From: Nonomuraea antri
Lineage (GTDB): Bacteria > Actinomycetota > Actinomycetes > Streptosporangiales > Streptosporangiaceae
Reading direction: 5' to 3'
DNA length: 64,000 nucleotides
Assembly: GCF_013283785.1 (NCBI RefSeq)
Contig: NZ_JABCPZ010000002.1
Coordinates: forward strand, 1 to 64,000
The position numbers were made by a program, and so were the translations under genes. Below are positions 48,671 to 56,817 of the stretch, one piece after another (position 1 is the stretch's first letter; each line of letters opens with the position of its first letter). A model generated the notes under the pieces. The model made no database searches. It worked only from the letters and a program-made list of their open reading frames with translations, and had not been told where the DNA came from.

Positions 48671-50539
48671 ATGGCGATGATGGGAGGGGGCTTCGGCCCC
48701 CATGTGATGAGGTCACTGCGCCGCGACGACTCGGTGACCAAGCAGCGGCTGACGCCGGGCACGGTGCGGCGCATCGGGCGCTACGCCCGGCCGCACCTGG
48801 CGAAGATCGTGGCGTTCCTGCTGCTCGTGGTGGTGGGCGCGGTGATCGTGATCGCCAACCCGCTGCTGATGAAGGCGATCATCGACGACGGCATCCTGCT
48901 CAAGCGGCCCGACGTCGTGATCTGGCTGGCCGTCACCATCGCCGCGCTGGCGCTGCTCGACGCCGGGCTGACGCTGGTGCAGCGGTGGTTCTCCGCGCGC
49001 ATCGGCGAAGGGCTGATCTACGACCTGCGCACCGAGGTGTTCGACCACGTCCAGCGCATGCCGGTGGCGTTCTTCATGCGGGCGCAGACCGGCGCGCTGG
49101 TCAGCAGGCTCAACAGCGACGTCATCGGCGCGCAGCGGGCGCTGACCAGCACCCTGTCGTCGGTCGTGTCGAACGTGATCAGCCTGATCCTGGTGCTCGG
49201 CGCGATGCTCGCGCTGTCGTGGCAGGTGACCCTGGTCGCGCTGGTGCTGCTGCCGATCTTCATCGTGCCCGCCAAATTCGTCGGCCGCCGCATGTCCGCG
49301 CTCACGCGTGAGCAGATGCAGCTCGACGCCGAGATGAGCTCGGTCACCACCGAGCGCTTCAACGTCGCCGGCGCGATGGTGGCCAAGCTGTACGGCCGCC
49401 CGGAGGACGACTCCAGGGTCTACGGCGACCGCGCCGCCCGCGTGCGCGACGTCGGCGTGACGGTCGGCATGTACGGCACCGTGTTCAGGGTCGCGCTCGG
49501 CCTGGTCGCCGCGCTGGCCACGGCCCTGGTCTACGGCATCGGCGGTGTGCTGGCCGTCGAGGGCGTCTTCGAGCTGGGCACGCTGGTGGCGCTGGCCGCG
49601 CTGCTGATGCGCCTGTACGGGCCGCTGACGTCCCTGTCGAACGTGCACGTCGACGTGATGACCGCGCTGGTCAGCTTCGACCGGGTCTTCGAGATCCTCG
49701 ATCTGAAGCCCATGGTCGCGCAGCGGCCCGACGCCGTCCCGGTGCCGGAAGGGCCGGTCACGATCGAGTTCGACGACGTGCGCTTCCGCTACCCGGCCGC
49801 CGAGGAGGTGTCGCTGGCCTCGCTGGAGTCGGTGGCCAGACAGGACACCGGCCCCTCGCACCCGGTGCTCAAGGGCATCTCGTTCACCGCCAAGCCGGGC
49901 GAGCTGATCGCGCTGGTCGGCCACTCCGGCGCGGGCAAGACCACCATCACCTCGCTGGTGTCGCGGCTCTACGACGCGAACGAGGGCACGGTCCGCGTCA
50001 ACGGGCTCGACGTGCGCGAGGCCACGCTCGACTCGCTGCGCGACACCGTGGGCGTGGTCATGCAGGACCCGCACCTCTTCCACGACACGATCGGGGCCAA
50101 CCTGCGCTACGCCAGGCCGGAGGCGAGCGAGGAGGAGATCTGGGCGGCGCTGCGGGCCGCGCAGATCGGCGACCTGGTCGCGGCGCTGCCCGACGGGCTG
50201 GAGACCGTCGTCGGCGATCGCGGCTACCGCATGTCCGGCGGCGAGAAGCAGCGTCTTGCGCTGGCCAGGCTGCTGCTCAAGGCGCCGCGCGTGGTCGTGC
50301 TCGACGAGGCCACCGCCCACCTCGACTCCGAGTCCGAGTCGGCCGTGCAGCGGGCGCTGAAGACCGCGCTGCGGGGGCGCACCTCGCTGGTCATCGCGCA
50401 CCGCCTGTCGACCATCAGGGAGGCCGACGAGATCCTGGTCGTGCACGACGGGCGCATCGCCGAGCGGGGCAGCCACGAGGAGCTGCTGGAGCGCGGCGGG
50501 CTCTACGCCGAGCTGTACCGCACCCAGTTCACCGCGTAG
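48671..50539 (+). CDS. ABC exporter (fused membrane and ATPase domains)
   Basis: Half-transporter of 622 residues: an N-terminal six-helix exporter membrane domain (about residues 40-330) followed by an ATPase with GHSGAGKTT (Walker A), the MSGGEKQRLALARLLL signature, VVVLDEATAHLD (Walker B/D-loop) and VIAHRLSTI (switch). It forms a homodimer or pairs with an unlinked half. ATG 48671 follows GGGGGAGG. It resembles MsbA/BmrA-type lipid or drug exporters; substrate unknown. An insertion EVSLASLESVARQDTG before the ATPase is not typical. Confidence 0.9.
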   Translation: MAMMGGGFGPHVMRSLRRDDSVTKQRLTPGTVRRIGRYARPHLAKIVAFLLLVVVGAVIVIANPLLMKAIIDDGILLKRPDVVIWLAVTIAALALLDAGLTLVQRWFSARIGEGLIYDLRTEVFDHVQRMPVAFFMRAQTGALVSRLNSDVIGAQRALTSTLSSVVSNVISLILVLGAMLALSWQVTLVALVLLPIFIVPAKFVGRRMSALTREQMQLDAEMSSVTTERFNVAGAMVAKLYGRPEDDSRVYGDRAARVRDVGVTVGMYGTVFRVALGLVAALATALVYGIGGVLAVEGVFELGTLVALAALLMRLYGPLTSLSNVHVDVMTALVSFDRVFEILDLKPMVAQRPDAVPVPEGPVTIEFDDVRFRYPAAEEVSLASLESVARQDTGPSHPVLKGISFTAKPGELIALVGHSGAGKTTITSLVSRLYDANEGTVRVNGLDVREATLDSLRDTVGVVMQDPHLFHDTIGANLRYARPEASEEEIWAALRAAQIGDLVAALPDGLETVVGDRGYRMSGGEKQRLALARLLLKAPRVVVLDEATAHLDSESESAVQRALKTALRGRTSLVIAHRLSTIREADEILVVHDGRIAERGSHEELLERGGLYAELYRTQFTA

Positions 50540-50564
50540 CCGAGCACGCCGGGCCCGCTCCGGC

Positions 50565-51464
50565 TCACCGCGTGGCGGAGGCGGCCTGCAGGTAGCCCAG
50601 CCGGGTGAGTTCCTGCCTGGCCACCTTCTCCACCAGCGCCAGGTCGTCGCGGCGCAGCCGGGTGCGCCACGAGCCGACCTCGGGCACCCGCGTGCCGTAC
50701 AGGGCGACCTTCGACACGCGGGTCTCCAGGAACTCCGTCAGCGCGGCCACCGAACGCGCGGGCTCGTGCACCAGGTCCTCGTAGCGCAGCGTCAGCAGCT
50801 GCTCGGGGGGCAGGCTCCGGCGCAGCTCGGCGCTGATCCGCACCGCGCCGCGCCAGCGCAGCGCGCTCTTGCCCGCCGCCGGCATGCCCTTCCACCGCTC
50901 CAGGTGCTCGTCGCGGTTGACGCCCAGGAACGCGTTGGGGAACTCGGTCTGCTCGGAGACCATCACCGGCTTGAACCAGGCCAGGCAGGCCGGGTCGGCC
51001 AGCATGTCGGCGGCCACGTCGCGGCCGTCGCGGATGAGCTGCACGAAACGCGCGTCGGGGAAGGCCCTGGCCAGCACCCCGGCGCTGTAGATCAGGTCGG
51101 GGCTGGCGTCGCCGAACCTGGTCACCTCGGCGGTGGCCACGCACGGCCCGTTGCCGAGCACGCCGCCCGCCTCCCGGCAGACCGGGCCGCACCGGCCGCA
51201 GGAGTCGCGCAGCACCTGCCACGACTCGGCCAGCGCGTCGCGCAGCACGCGTACCGCGCCCGAGGTCTCGCCGATGGACGGCTTGCGGGCGAAGGCGTAC
51301 AGCACGTGCGCGACGCACGGCCGGCCCATCGTGACGTGGAAGCCCGGGGACCGTTTCAGCGCACGCCCGAGCAGGTCCGCGCCGGAATGCGGAGCTCCGA
51401 GCAGGAAGACCGGCCGACGGACCTTGACGCCGTTGACCACGAGGATGTGAGGCGGAAGTCGCAT
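50565..51464 (-). CDS. sulfotransferase family protein
   Basis: A 299-residue PAPS-dependent sulfotransferase fold. The 5'-phosphosulfate loop is FLLGAPHSGADLLGRAL (usual PRSGTT altered to PHSGAD) and the 3'-phosphate motif RFVQLIRDGRDVAADML is intact; LLTLRYEDLVHEP matches the C-terminal motif. Two cysteine pairs (SCGRCGPVC) are unusual. The acceptor is unknown. ATG 51464 lacks a clear ribosome binding site. Divergent from the LD-carboxypeptidase gene with a 57-bp gap. Confidence 0.78.
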   Translation of the reverse strand: MRLPPHILVVNGVKVRRPVFLLGAPHSGADLLGRALKRSPGFHVTMGRPCVAHVLYAFARKPSIGETSGAVRVLRDALAESWQVLRDSCGRCGPVCREAGGVLGNGPCVATAEVTRFGDASPDLIYSAGVLARAFPDARFVQLIRDGRDVAADMLADPACLAWFKPVMVSEQTEFPNAFLGVNRDEHLERWKGMPAAGKSALRWRGAVRISAELRRSLPPEQLLTLRYEDLVHEPARSVAALTEFLETRVSKVALYGTRVPEVGSWRTRLRRDDLALVEKVARQELTRLGYLQAASATR

Positions 51465-51521
51465 ACGCCAAGTAAGTGTGACACCGTTTTCCCCGTGTAC
51501 GAGCCAGTCAAGGAGTTGTCC

Positions 51522-52415
51522 ATGCGGTCAGGTGACACCGTCGCCGTCGTCTCGCCCTCGGGCCCGCCGAACGCCGTCCTGTTGAAGCGCGGCGTCGAGC
51601 GGCTGGAGAGCCTCGGGCTGAAGGTGGTGGTCGGCGCGCACGCGCTCGACCGGCAGGACCTCGACTACCTGGCGGGCAGCGACGCCGCCCGCGCCGCCGA
51701 CCTGCAGGCCGCCTGGTGCGACCCGGCCGTGTCCGCGGTGTTCTGCGCGCGCGGCGGCTACGGCGCGGGCCGGCTGCTCGACCTGCTCGACTGGAACGCC
51801 ATGCGCACGGCCGGGCCCAAGGTGCTGCTCGGCTCCAGCGACATCACCGCGCTGCACCACGTGTTCGGCGTGGAGCTGGGCGTGCCGACCCTGCACGGCC
51901 CGATGCCGGCCTGCGACCTCATGGCCGCCGAGTCGGGCCAGGAGCCGCGTACCTGGGAGCACTTCCAGGCCGCGCTGTTCGGCTCGGCGCCGCCGGTGCG
52001 CGGCGACCGGGTGTTGTCTTCGGGCCGGGCTGAGGGGGTGCTGGCCGGCGGCAACCTGTCATTGCTGGCCGCGCTGTGCGGCACCCGGTACCAGCCGTCC
52101 TTCGACGGCAGGATCGTGCTGCTGGAGGACATCGGCGAGGAGCCGTACCGCATCGACCGCATGCTCACCCAGTTGCTGCAGGCGGGCGCGTTCGACGGGG
52201 TGCGCGGCATCGCGCTCGGCTCGTGGGTGGACTGCCACGACCCGTACCCGGTGCTGCACGACCGGCTGGCCGGGCTCGGCGTGCCGATCGTGGCGGGCCT
52301 GCCGATCGGGCACGGGTCACCACAGATGAGTGTGTGGCTTGGGGCTCTTGGGGTTATCGATACCGAATCGTGCTCCCTGGCTGGTCCGTTCCGCGACGAG
52401 GAGCAGGCAAGGTAG
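51522..52415 (+). CDS. ldcA: LD-carboxypeptidase (peptidase S66)
   Basis: A 297-residue serine peptidase that removes the terminal D-Ala from muropeptide tetrapeptides in cell-wall recycling; some relatives (MccF) cleave microcin C-type compounds instead. The S66 triad regions are visible: nucleophile in LLGSSDITALH, Glu in LLEDIGEEPYRIDRML, and His in PIGHGSPQMSVWLG. ATG 51522 has AAGGAG 6-7 nt upstream; the frame is open much further left but those residues overlap the divergent sulfotransferase and are not coding. Confidence 0.88.
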   Translation: MRSGDTVAVVSPSGPPNAVLLKRGVERLESLGLKVVVGAHALDRQDLDYLAGSDAARAADLQAAWCDPAVSAVFCARGGYGAGRLLDLLDWNAMRTAGPKVLLGSSDITALHHVFGVELGVPTLHGPMPACDLMAAESGQEPRTWEHFQAALFGSAPPVRGDRVLSSGRAEGVLAGGNLSLLAALCGTRYQPSFDGRIVLLEDIGEEPYRIDRMLTQLLQAGAFDGVRGIALGSWVDCHDPYPVLHDRLAGLGVPIVAGLPIGHGSPQMSVWLGALGVIDTESCSLAGPFRDEEQAR

Positions 52416-52458
52416 GAGCATTACATAGGGACGAATGCGACAGAGGGGACACGGCGCG

Positions 52459-53337
52459 GTGAACTTGTTCAGACGTGACCGTGAGCCCTCCCGCAGGCCG
52501 CCCGAGGACGTCGACCTCGACTCGCTGCTCGCGCTCGTCGCGGAATCCCTCTGCTACGCCTACGACTTCGCCCCCGACGGCGGCTCGGTCACGCTCGGCG
52601 GCGAGAGGACGATCCTCGTCAGGCTCACCGGGCTGCGCCGCGAGGCCGGCCGCCGGGCCAGGGAAGACTGGCCCATGCTCGTCTCCGAGCACCTGGCGCA
52701 CGCCGTGTCGGCGGCGTCCGCGGCCGGCGGGCCGCTCGACGCCTGCGACCTGGAGCAGGTCAGGCCGCTGCTGCGGACCAGGATCGAATCCGTGGACGAG
52801 GTGCCCGACCTGACCAGGGTGGTCGGCCGGCACCTCAACGGCGACCTGGTGGAACTGCTCACCGTCGGCGCCCGCCCGGTGCGTCCCGAGGAGTCCGGGT
52901 GCTGGCCGGTGCCGTCGGGCCAGGCGCTGCAACTGGCCGTCTCGAACGTCAGGCAGGACGAGAGGCTCCTGGTCGAGGCCATCGAGCTGAACGGCATCCA
53001 GGTCACCAGGCTCACCGGCGGCACCGCCTCGGCGGCCACGCATCTGCGCTGGCTGGACGACTACCTGCCGGTGCCCGCCGACGGGGTGCTGGTGGCGCTG
53101 CCCGATCCGTACACGCTGCTGGTGCACCCGGTCAACGGCATCGGCGTGGTGCGGGCCATCGAGCGCCTGCGCATCCACGCGGCCCGCACCGACGGGCTCA
53201 GTGCCCAGGTGTACTGGTGGCACTCCGGCCGGCTGACGCTGATCAGGGCCGACATCGTGCTGCAGGACGGCCAGACCCGGCTGGTGGTGGCCCCGCCGCC
53301 GGAGTTCGCCCGCGTCCTGGCCCGCCTGGCCGTCTAG
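52459..53337 (+). CDS. protein of unknown function
   Basis: I do not recognise this 292-residue protein. It starts with a basic segment (VNLFRRDREPSRRPPED), then alternates helices and strands with no signal peptide and no membrane span. Notable segments are GLRREAGRRAREDWPMLVSEH, LNGDLVELLTVGARPV and the hydrophobic VLVALPDPYTLLVHPV near residue 215. GTG 52459 has AGGGG about 10 nt upstream. It is 43 bp behind ldcA and may be co-transcribed. The pattern could fit a cytosolic DUF family of actinomycetes; no function is claimed. Confidence 0.72.
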   Translation: MNLFRRDREPSRRPPEDVDLDSLLALVAESLCYAYDFAPDGGSVTLGGERTILVRLTGLRREAGRRAREDWPMLVSEHLAHAVSAASAAGGPLDACDLEQVRPLLRTRIESVDEVPDLTRVVGRHLNGDLVELLTVGARPVRPEESGCWPVPSGQALQLAVSNVRQDERLLVEAIELNGIQVTRLTGGTASAATHLRWLDDYLPVPADGVLVALPDPYTLLVHPVNGIGVVRAIERLRIHAARTDGLSAQVYWWHSGRLTLIRADIVLQDGQTRLVVAPPPEFARVLARLAV

Positions 53338-53519
53338 GGCTTCGCCGGCGCCGCGCGGCGGCCGTTCTGACACGGCATCTAGCCGAACGCAATTCGGCCG
53401 GTTAAGTTCCGTTTAGCACCATCGAGATCACCCCTGTCAGCAGCCGTGCTCCAGCAGCCCGTCGACGCCCGCGTCGGCGACGCGCGGATCACCCGCCAGG
53501 ACGGAGGAACGCCACCCTC

Positions 53520-54914
53520 ATGGCAGCACGATGGACCTCGCTCGCCCGGCGCCGCGGATTCAGGGCCGCGCTGCCGTTCCTGGCCGTGACGCTGCTCGCC
53601 GCGGTCCTGTCCCCGGCCACCGAGGCCAGGACGCCCAAGGACCGCGAGATCGAGCAGATGGTCAAGCAGGTCGACGCCGCCAACCTCGGCAGGATCGTCG
53701 CCAAGCTGGCCTCGTTCGGCACCCGGCACACGCTGTCCAGCCAGGACGACCCGGTTCGCGGCATCGGCGCGGCCCGCGACTGGATCTACGCGGAGTTCTC
53801 CAGGATCGCCGCCACCTCGGGCGGGCGGATGACGGTGGAGAAGCAGTCGTTCGTCCAGCCGGTCTCGCCGCGCATCCCGCGGCCCACCGTGATCACCAAC
53901 GTGGTCGCCACGCTGCGCGGCACCCAGGACGCCGCCGCCGGTCGCCACTACGTCGTCAGCGGGCACTACGACTCGCGTTGCAGCGATGTCATGAACGCCA
54001 CCTGCGACGCCCCGGGCGCCAACGACGACGCCTCGGGCGTGGCCGTCGCGATCGAGGCCGCACGCGTCATGGCGACCCGCACGTTCGACGCCACCGTGGT
54101 GTTCATGGCCGTCGCGGGCGAGGAGCAGGGCCTGTACGGCTCGGCGCACTACGCCCAGCGGGCCAAGCAGGCCGGCGTGGACGTGCAGGGCATGTTCACC
54201 AACGACATCGTGGGCAGCGCCGACGGCGAGAACGGCCGGGCGCCAGACGCCGTCCGGGTCTTCTCCGAAGGCGTGCCGACCTCCGAGACGCCCGCCCAGG
54301 CCGCCGTGCGCCAGTCGATCGGCGGCGAGAACGACGGCGTGTCACGGCAGCTCGCCCGCTTCGTGCGCGAGAGCGCCCGCACGTACGTGCCCAGGTTCGA
54401 CGCCGACCTGTACTACCGGCGCGACCGCTACCTGCGCGGCGGCGACCAGATCCCGTTCCTGCAGCAGGGCTACCCGGCGGTGCGCTTCACCGAGGTGCAC
54501 GAGGACTACCGGCACCAGCACCAGGACGTCCGGGTCGAGGACGGGGTGCGCTACGGCGACCTGGTCGAGTTCGTGGACTTCGGCTACGTGGCGGGGGTGG
54601 CGCGGGTGAACGTGGCCGCCCTGGCCGCGCTGGCCCGCGCGCCGCGGTCGCCGTCCCGGGCCGCGGTGGTGACGGCCAGGCTCACCAACGACACCGACCT
54701 GCGCTGGGACGCCAACCCCGAGCCCGACCTGGCCGGGTACGAGGTGGTGTGGCGCGAGACGACCGCCCCGGCATGGACGCACACGCGCTTCGTCGGCGAC
54801 GTCACGTCGTACACGGTGGAGGGGCTGTCGAAGGACAACTTCCAGTTCGGGGTGCGGGCCGTCGACGAGCGGGGGCACCGCAGCCCGGTGAGCTTCCCCG
54901 TCCCGGCGAGCTGA
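53520..54914 (+). CDS. secreted M28 family metallopeptidase with C-terminal FN3-like domain
   Basis: A 464-residue secreted zinc aminopeptidase-like enzyme. Residues 1-36 form a signal peptide (twin Arg, then a hydrophobic stretch ending in ATEA). The metal-binding pattern is SGHYDSR, GANDDASGVAVA, AGEEQGLYGS, NDIVGS and HEDYRHQH. The last 90 residues, with LRWDANPEPDLAGYEVVWRET, look like a fibronectin III module that could bind substrate or wall. It converges on a second M28 gene. Confidence 0.88.
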   Translation: MAARWTSLARRRGFRAALPFLAVTLLAAVLSPATEARTPKDREIEQMVKQVDAANLGRIVAKLASFGTRHTLSSQDDPVRGIGAARDWIYAEFSRIAATSGGRMTVEKQSFVQPVSPRIPRPTVITNVVATLRGTQDAAAGRHYVVSGHYDSRCSDVMNATCDAPGANDDASGVAVAIEAARVMATRTFDATVVFMAVAGEEQGLYGSAHYAQRAKQAGVDVQGMFTNDIVGSADGENGRAPDAVRVFSEGVPTSETPAQAAVRQSIGGENDGVSRQLARFVRESARTYVPRFDADLYYRRDRYLRGGDQIPFLQQGYPAVRFTEVHEDYRHQHQDVRVEDGVRYGDLVEFVDFGYVAGVARVNVAALAALARAPRSPSRAAVVTARLTNDTDLRWDANPEPDLAGYEVVWRETTAPAWTHTRFVGDVTSYTVEGLSKDNFQFGVRAVDERGHRSPVSFPVPAS

Positions 54915-54977
54915 CCGGCCCGTGGCGCGGGCCGGCTGGGATGCGACCGCCGGCGGCCGAGTCCGGGCCGCCGGCGG
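54915..54977. terminator. bidirectional terminator between convergent M28 genes
   Basis: Two perfect hairpins: 54915-54922 with 54928-54935 (8 bp) and 54947-54958 with 54966-54977 (12 bp, 7-nt loop). No T-tracts; consistent with GC-only actinomycete terminators. Confidence 0.65.
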
Positions 54978-55002
54978 TCTGGGAGAGGGCTTCGTCAGGG
55001 CC

Positions 55003-56553
55003 TCAGCTCGCGGCCTCGGCCTTCAGCGTGGTCGCGGCGGCCGGCGCCGCCGCTGCGGCCGGGATGGCCCGCAGGTTGAAGGCGTACCTGGCCATCGAGT
55101 CGGCGATCGCGTCGGAGTTGAGGTCCAGCGCGGTCGCGTCGATGTTGGAGAGGTTGTCGCACGCCTGGTGGTAGCAGGGGTCGTAGGCGACCCCGGCGGT
55201 ACCGCCGAACAGCGCGGCCTCCTCCGGCGTCTTGATGCCCTCGGCCCCGGTGAAGATGCCGCCGGACGGGATGCCGACCGCGATGAACGGCCCGTAGTCG
55301 GAGCGTCCGTCGAAGTCGGTGCCGACCGTCGGCAGGCCGCGGGCGGCGTAGAAGGCGGCGAGCTGCTGCTCGATCTGCGCGGATCCGGGCGGGCCGGCGG
55401 GGGAGCCGACGCCGTCGGAGTCGTCGCCGTCGTAGAGCTTGTTGGCGTAGTTGGGCGAGGCGACCATGTCGAAGTTCAGGTACACCCTGATCCTGTCGCG
55501 CTCGGCGGCGCTCAGCTTGTCCACGTACTGGTCGGAGCCGAGCAGGCCGATCTCCTCGGCGGCCCAGAACGCGAAGCGGACCTTGTGCCGCACCGGGAAG
55601 TGCGCCATCTCCTCGGCGACCTCCAGGATCGCCGCGGTGCCCGAGCCGTTGTCGTTGATGCCGGGTCCCTCGGGCACGCTGTCCAGGTGGGCGCCGGCCA
55701 TGACGACGTTGCGCGGGTCGCCGAAGCGGGACTCGGCGATCACGTTCTCGTTGGTGCCGAGGTCGAGCGTGGCGTCCACCTTGAGCCGGACGGTGGCGCC
55801 CGGCGTATTGGCCAGCTCGTTGCCCACGGCGAAGTCGGCGAAGATCATCGGCACCCCGGCCCGCCACTCGCCGATGTTCAGCGGGTAGGCGTCGGTGCGT
55901 CCGGGCTGGCCCTCGTTGAACACGATGATCCCGGCCGCGCCGGCCCGGCCCGCGTTACGGATCTTGGCGGCGAAGCTGCAGGTGCCGCGCTGGATGAGCG
56001 CGATCCGGCCGGGGACGAACCCGGCGAAGTCGCTCTCCTGGCAGCCGCTGTCGGACGTCGGGGCCGGCGTCGGCGGCAGCGTCAGGTCCACGCCCTGCAC
56101 CTGCGCGGTCACGTCGCCGGGCGGGGAGGGCTCGAAGGTGAAGAAGTCCTCGTTCGGCACCCACGTCTTGGCGGGCGCGGTCAGGTTCAGCGTGGGCGGG
56201 TTGTTCTCGGTCCAGCCCTCGACGAAGTTGATCGGCTGGCGGGTGACCTTGTAGCCGGCCCGGCGCAGCTTGTTCGCGACGTAGTCGACCGAGGCGTCGT
56301 AGCCGGGAGTGCCCGCAGCCCGGGTGCCGCCGTTGGCGGTCGCGATGGCCTGCAGGGCGTCCAGGTGCTTCTGGACGTTCGTGCCCTTGACCTTCTTCAC
56401 CAGCAGTTTGGCGAAGACGTCGTCGAGACCCCCGGCCTGGGCGGGGGCGGACACGGCCAGCGGTAGGGCCAGCGCGGTGGTGAGGAGGACGATGAGGATT
56501 CTGCGTAAGGAAGAGGGGGCGTGCGAACGCCACAGGGGCGCGTCCATGCGCAT
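55003..56553 (-). CDS. secreted M28 family aminopeptidase with PA domain
   Basis: A 516-residue secreted zinc aminopeptidase of the Streptomyces griseus aminopeptidase type. It has an N-terminal signal peptide (residues 1-40, ending PAQA), a PA insertion domain (RIALIQRGTCSFAAKIRNA) and the catalytic domain with GAHLDSVPEGPGINDNGSGTAA, WAAEEIGLLGS, LNFDMVAS and YHQACDNL, which supply the two zinc sites. ATG 56553 has AGGAG 5 nt upstream. The open frame continues far upstream but only as an antisense-frame artefact. Confidence 0.92.
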   Translation of the reverse strand: MRMDAPLWRSHAPSSLRRILIVLLTTALALPLAVSAPAQAGGLDDVFAKLLVKKVKGTNVQKHLDALQAIATANGGTRAAGTPGYDASVDYVANKLRRAGYKVTRQPINFVEGWTENNPPTLNLTAPAKTWVPNEDFFTFEPSPPGDVTAQVQGVDLTLPPTPAPTSDSGCQESDFAGFVPGRIALIQRGTCSFAAKIRNAGRAGAAGIIVFNEGQPGRTDAYPLNIGEWRAGVPMIFADFAVGNELANTPGATVRLKVDATLDLGTNENVIAESRFGDPRNVVMAGAHLDSVPEGPGINDNGSGTAAILEVAEEMAHFPVRHKVRFAFWAAEEIGLLGSDQYVDKLSAAERDRIRVYLNFDMVASPNYANKLYDGDDSDGVGSPAGPPGSAQIEQQLAAFYAARGLPTVGTDFDGRSDYGPFIAVGIPSGGIFTGAEGIKTPEEAALFGGTAGVAYDPCYHQACDNLSNIDATALDLNSDAIADSMARYAFNLRAIPAAAAAPAAATTLKAEAAS

Positions 56554-56747
56554 ACGGACTCCTGCAGAGGTGGAAGCTGAGATTTCCCCCGAAACAGCAA
56601 TAGCCGGAAGGTAAACCGGTAATCGGTCCAAGGGAAGACCCGCACCCCCCGTTGAGTGCCACAGAATCGGCATATTGTCCACAATTGGCCAACCTTTCGG
56701 GACCTGACGCCCGCGATCACCGCGCGCCGGGCGTTCTTGCCCGGTCA

Positions 56748-56785
56748 GGCGGGGTAGGCGGTCACCGGCGGGGTAGGCAGTCACC
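56748..56785 (+). repeat. 19-bp tandem repeat containing GGGTAGG
   Basis: GGCGGGGTAGGCGGTCACC (56748-56766) is followed directly by a copy with one change (56767-56785). Each includes GGGTAG, close to the -10 of sigma-B-type promoters in actinomycetes (GGGTAC/T), and GTTC lies 15 nt before the first copy. Confidence 0.6.
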
Positions 56786-56817
56786 AGGGGGCGATGAACT
56801 CGTCGGGGGAAGTCACC

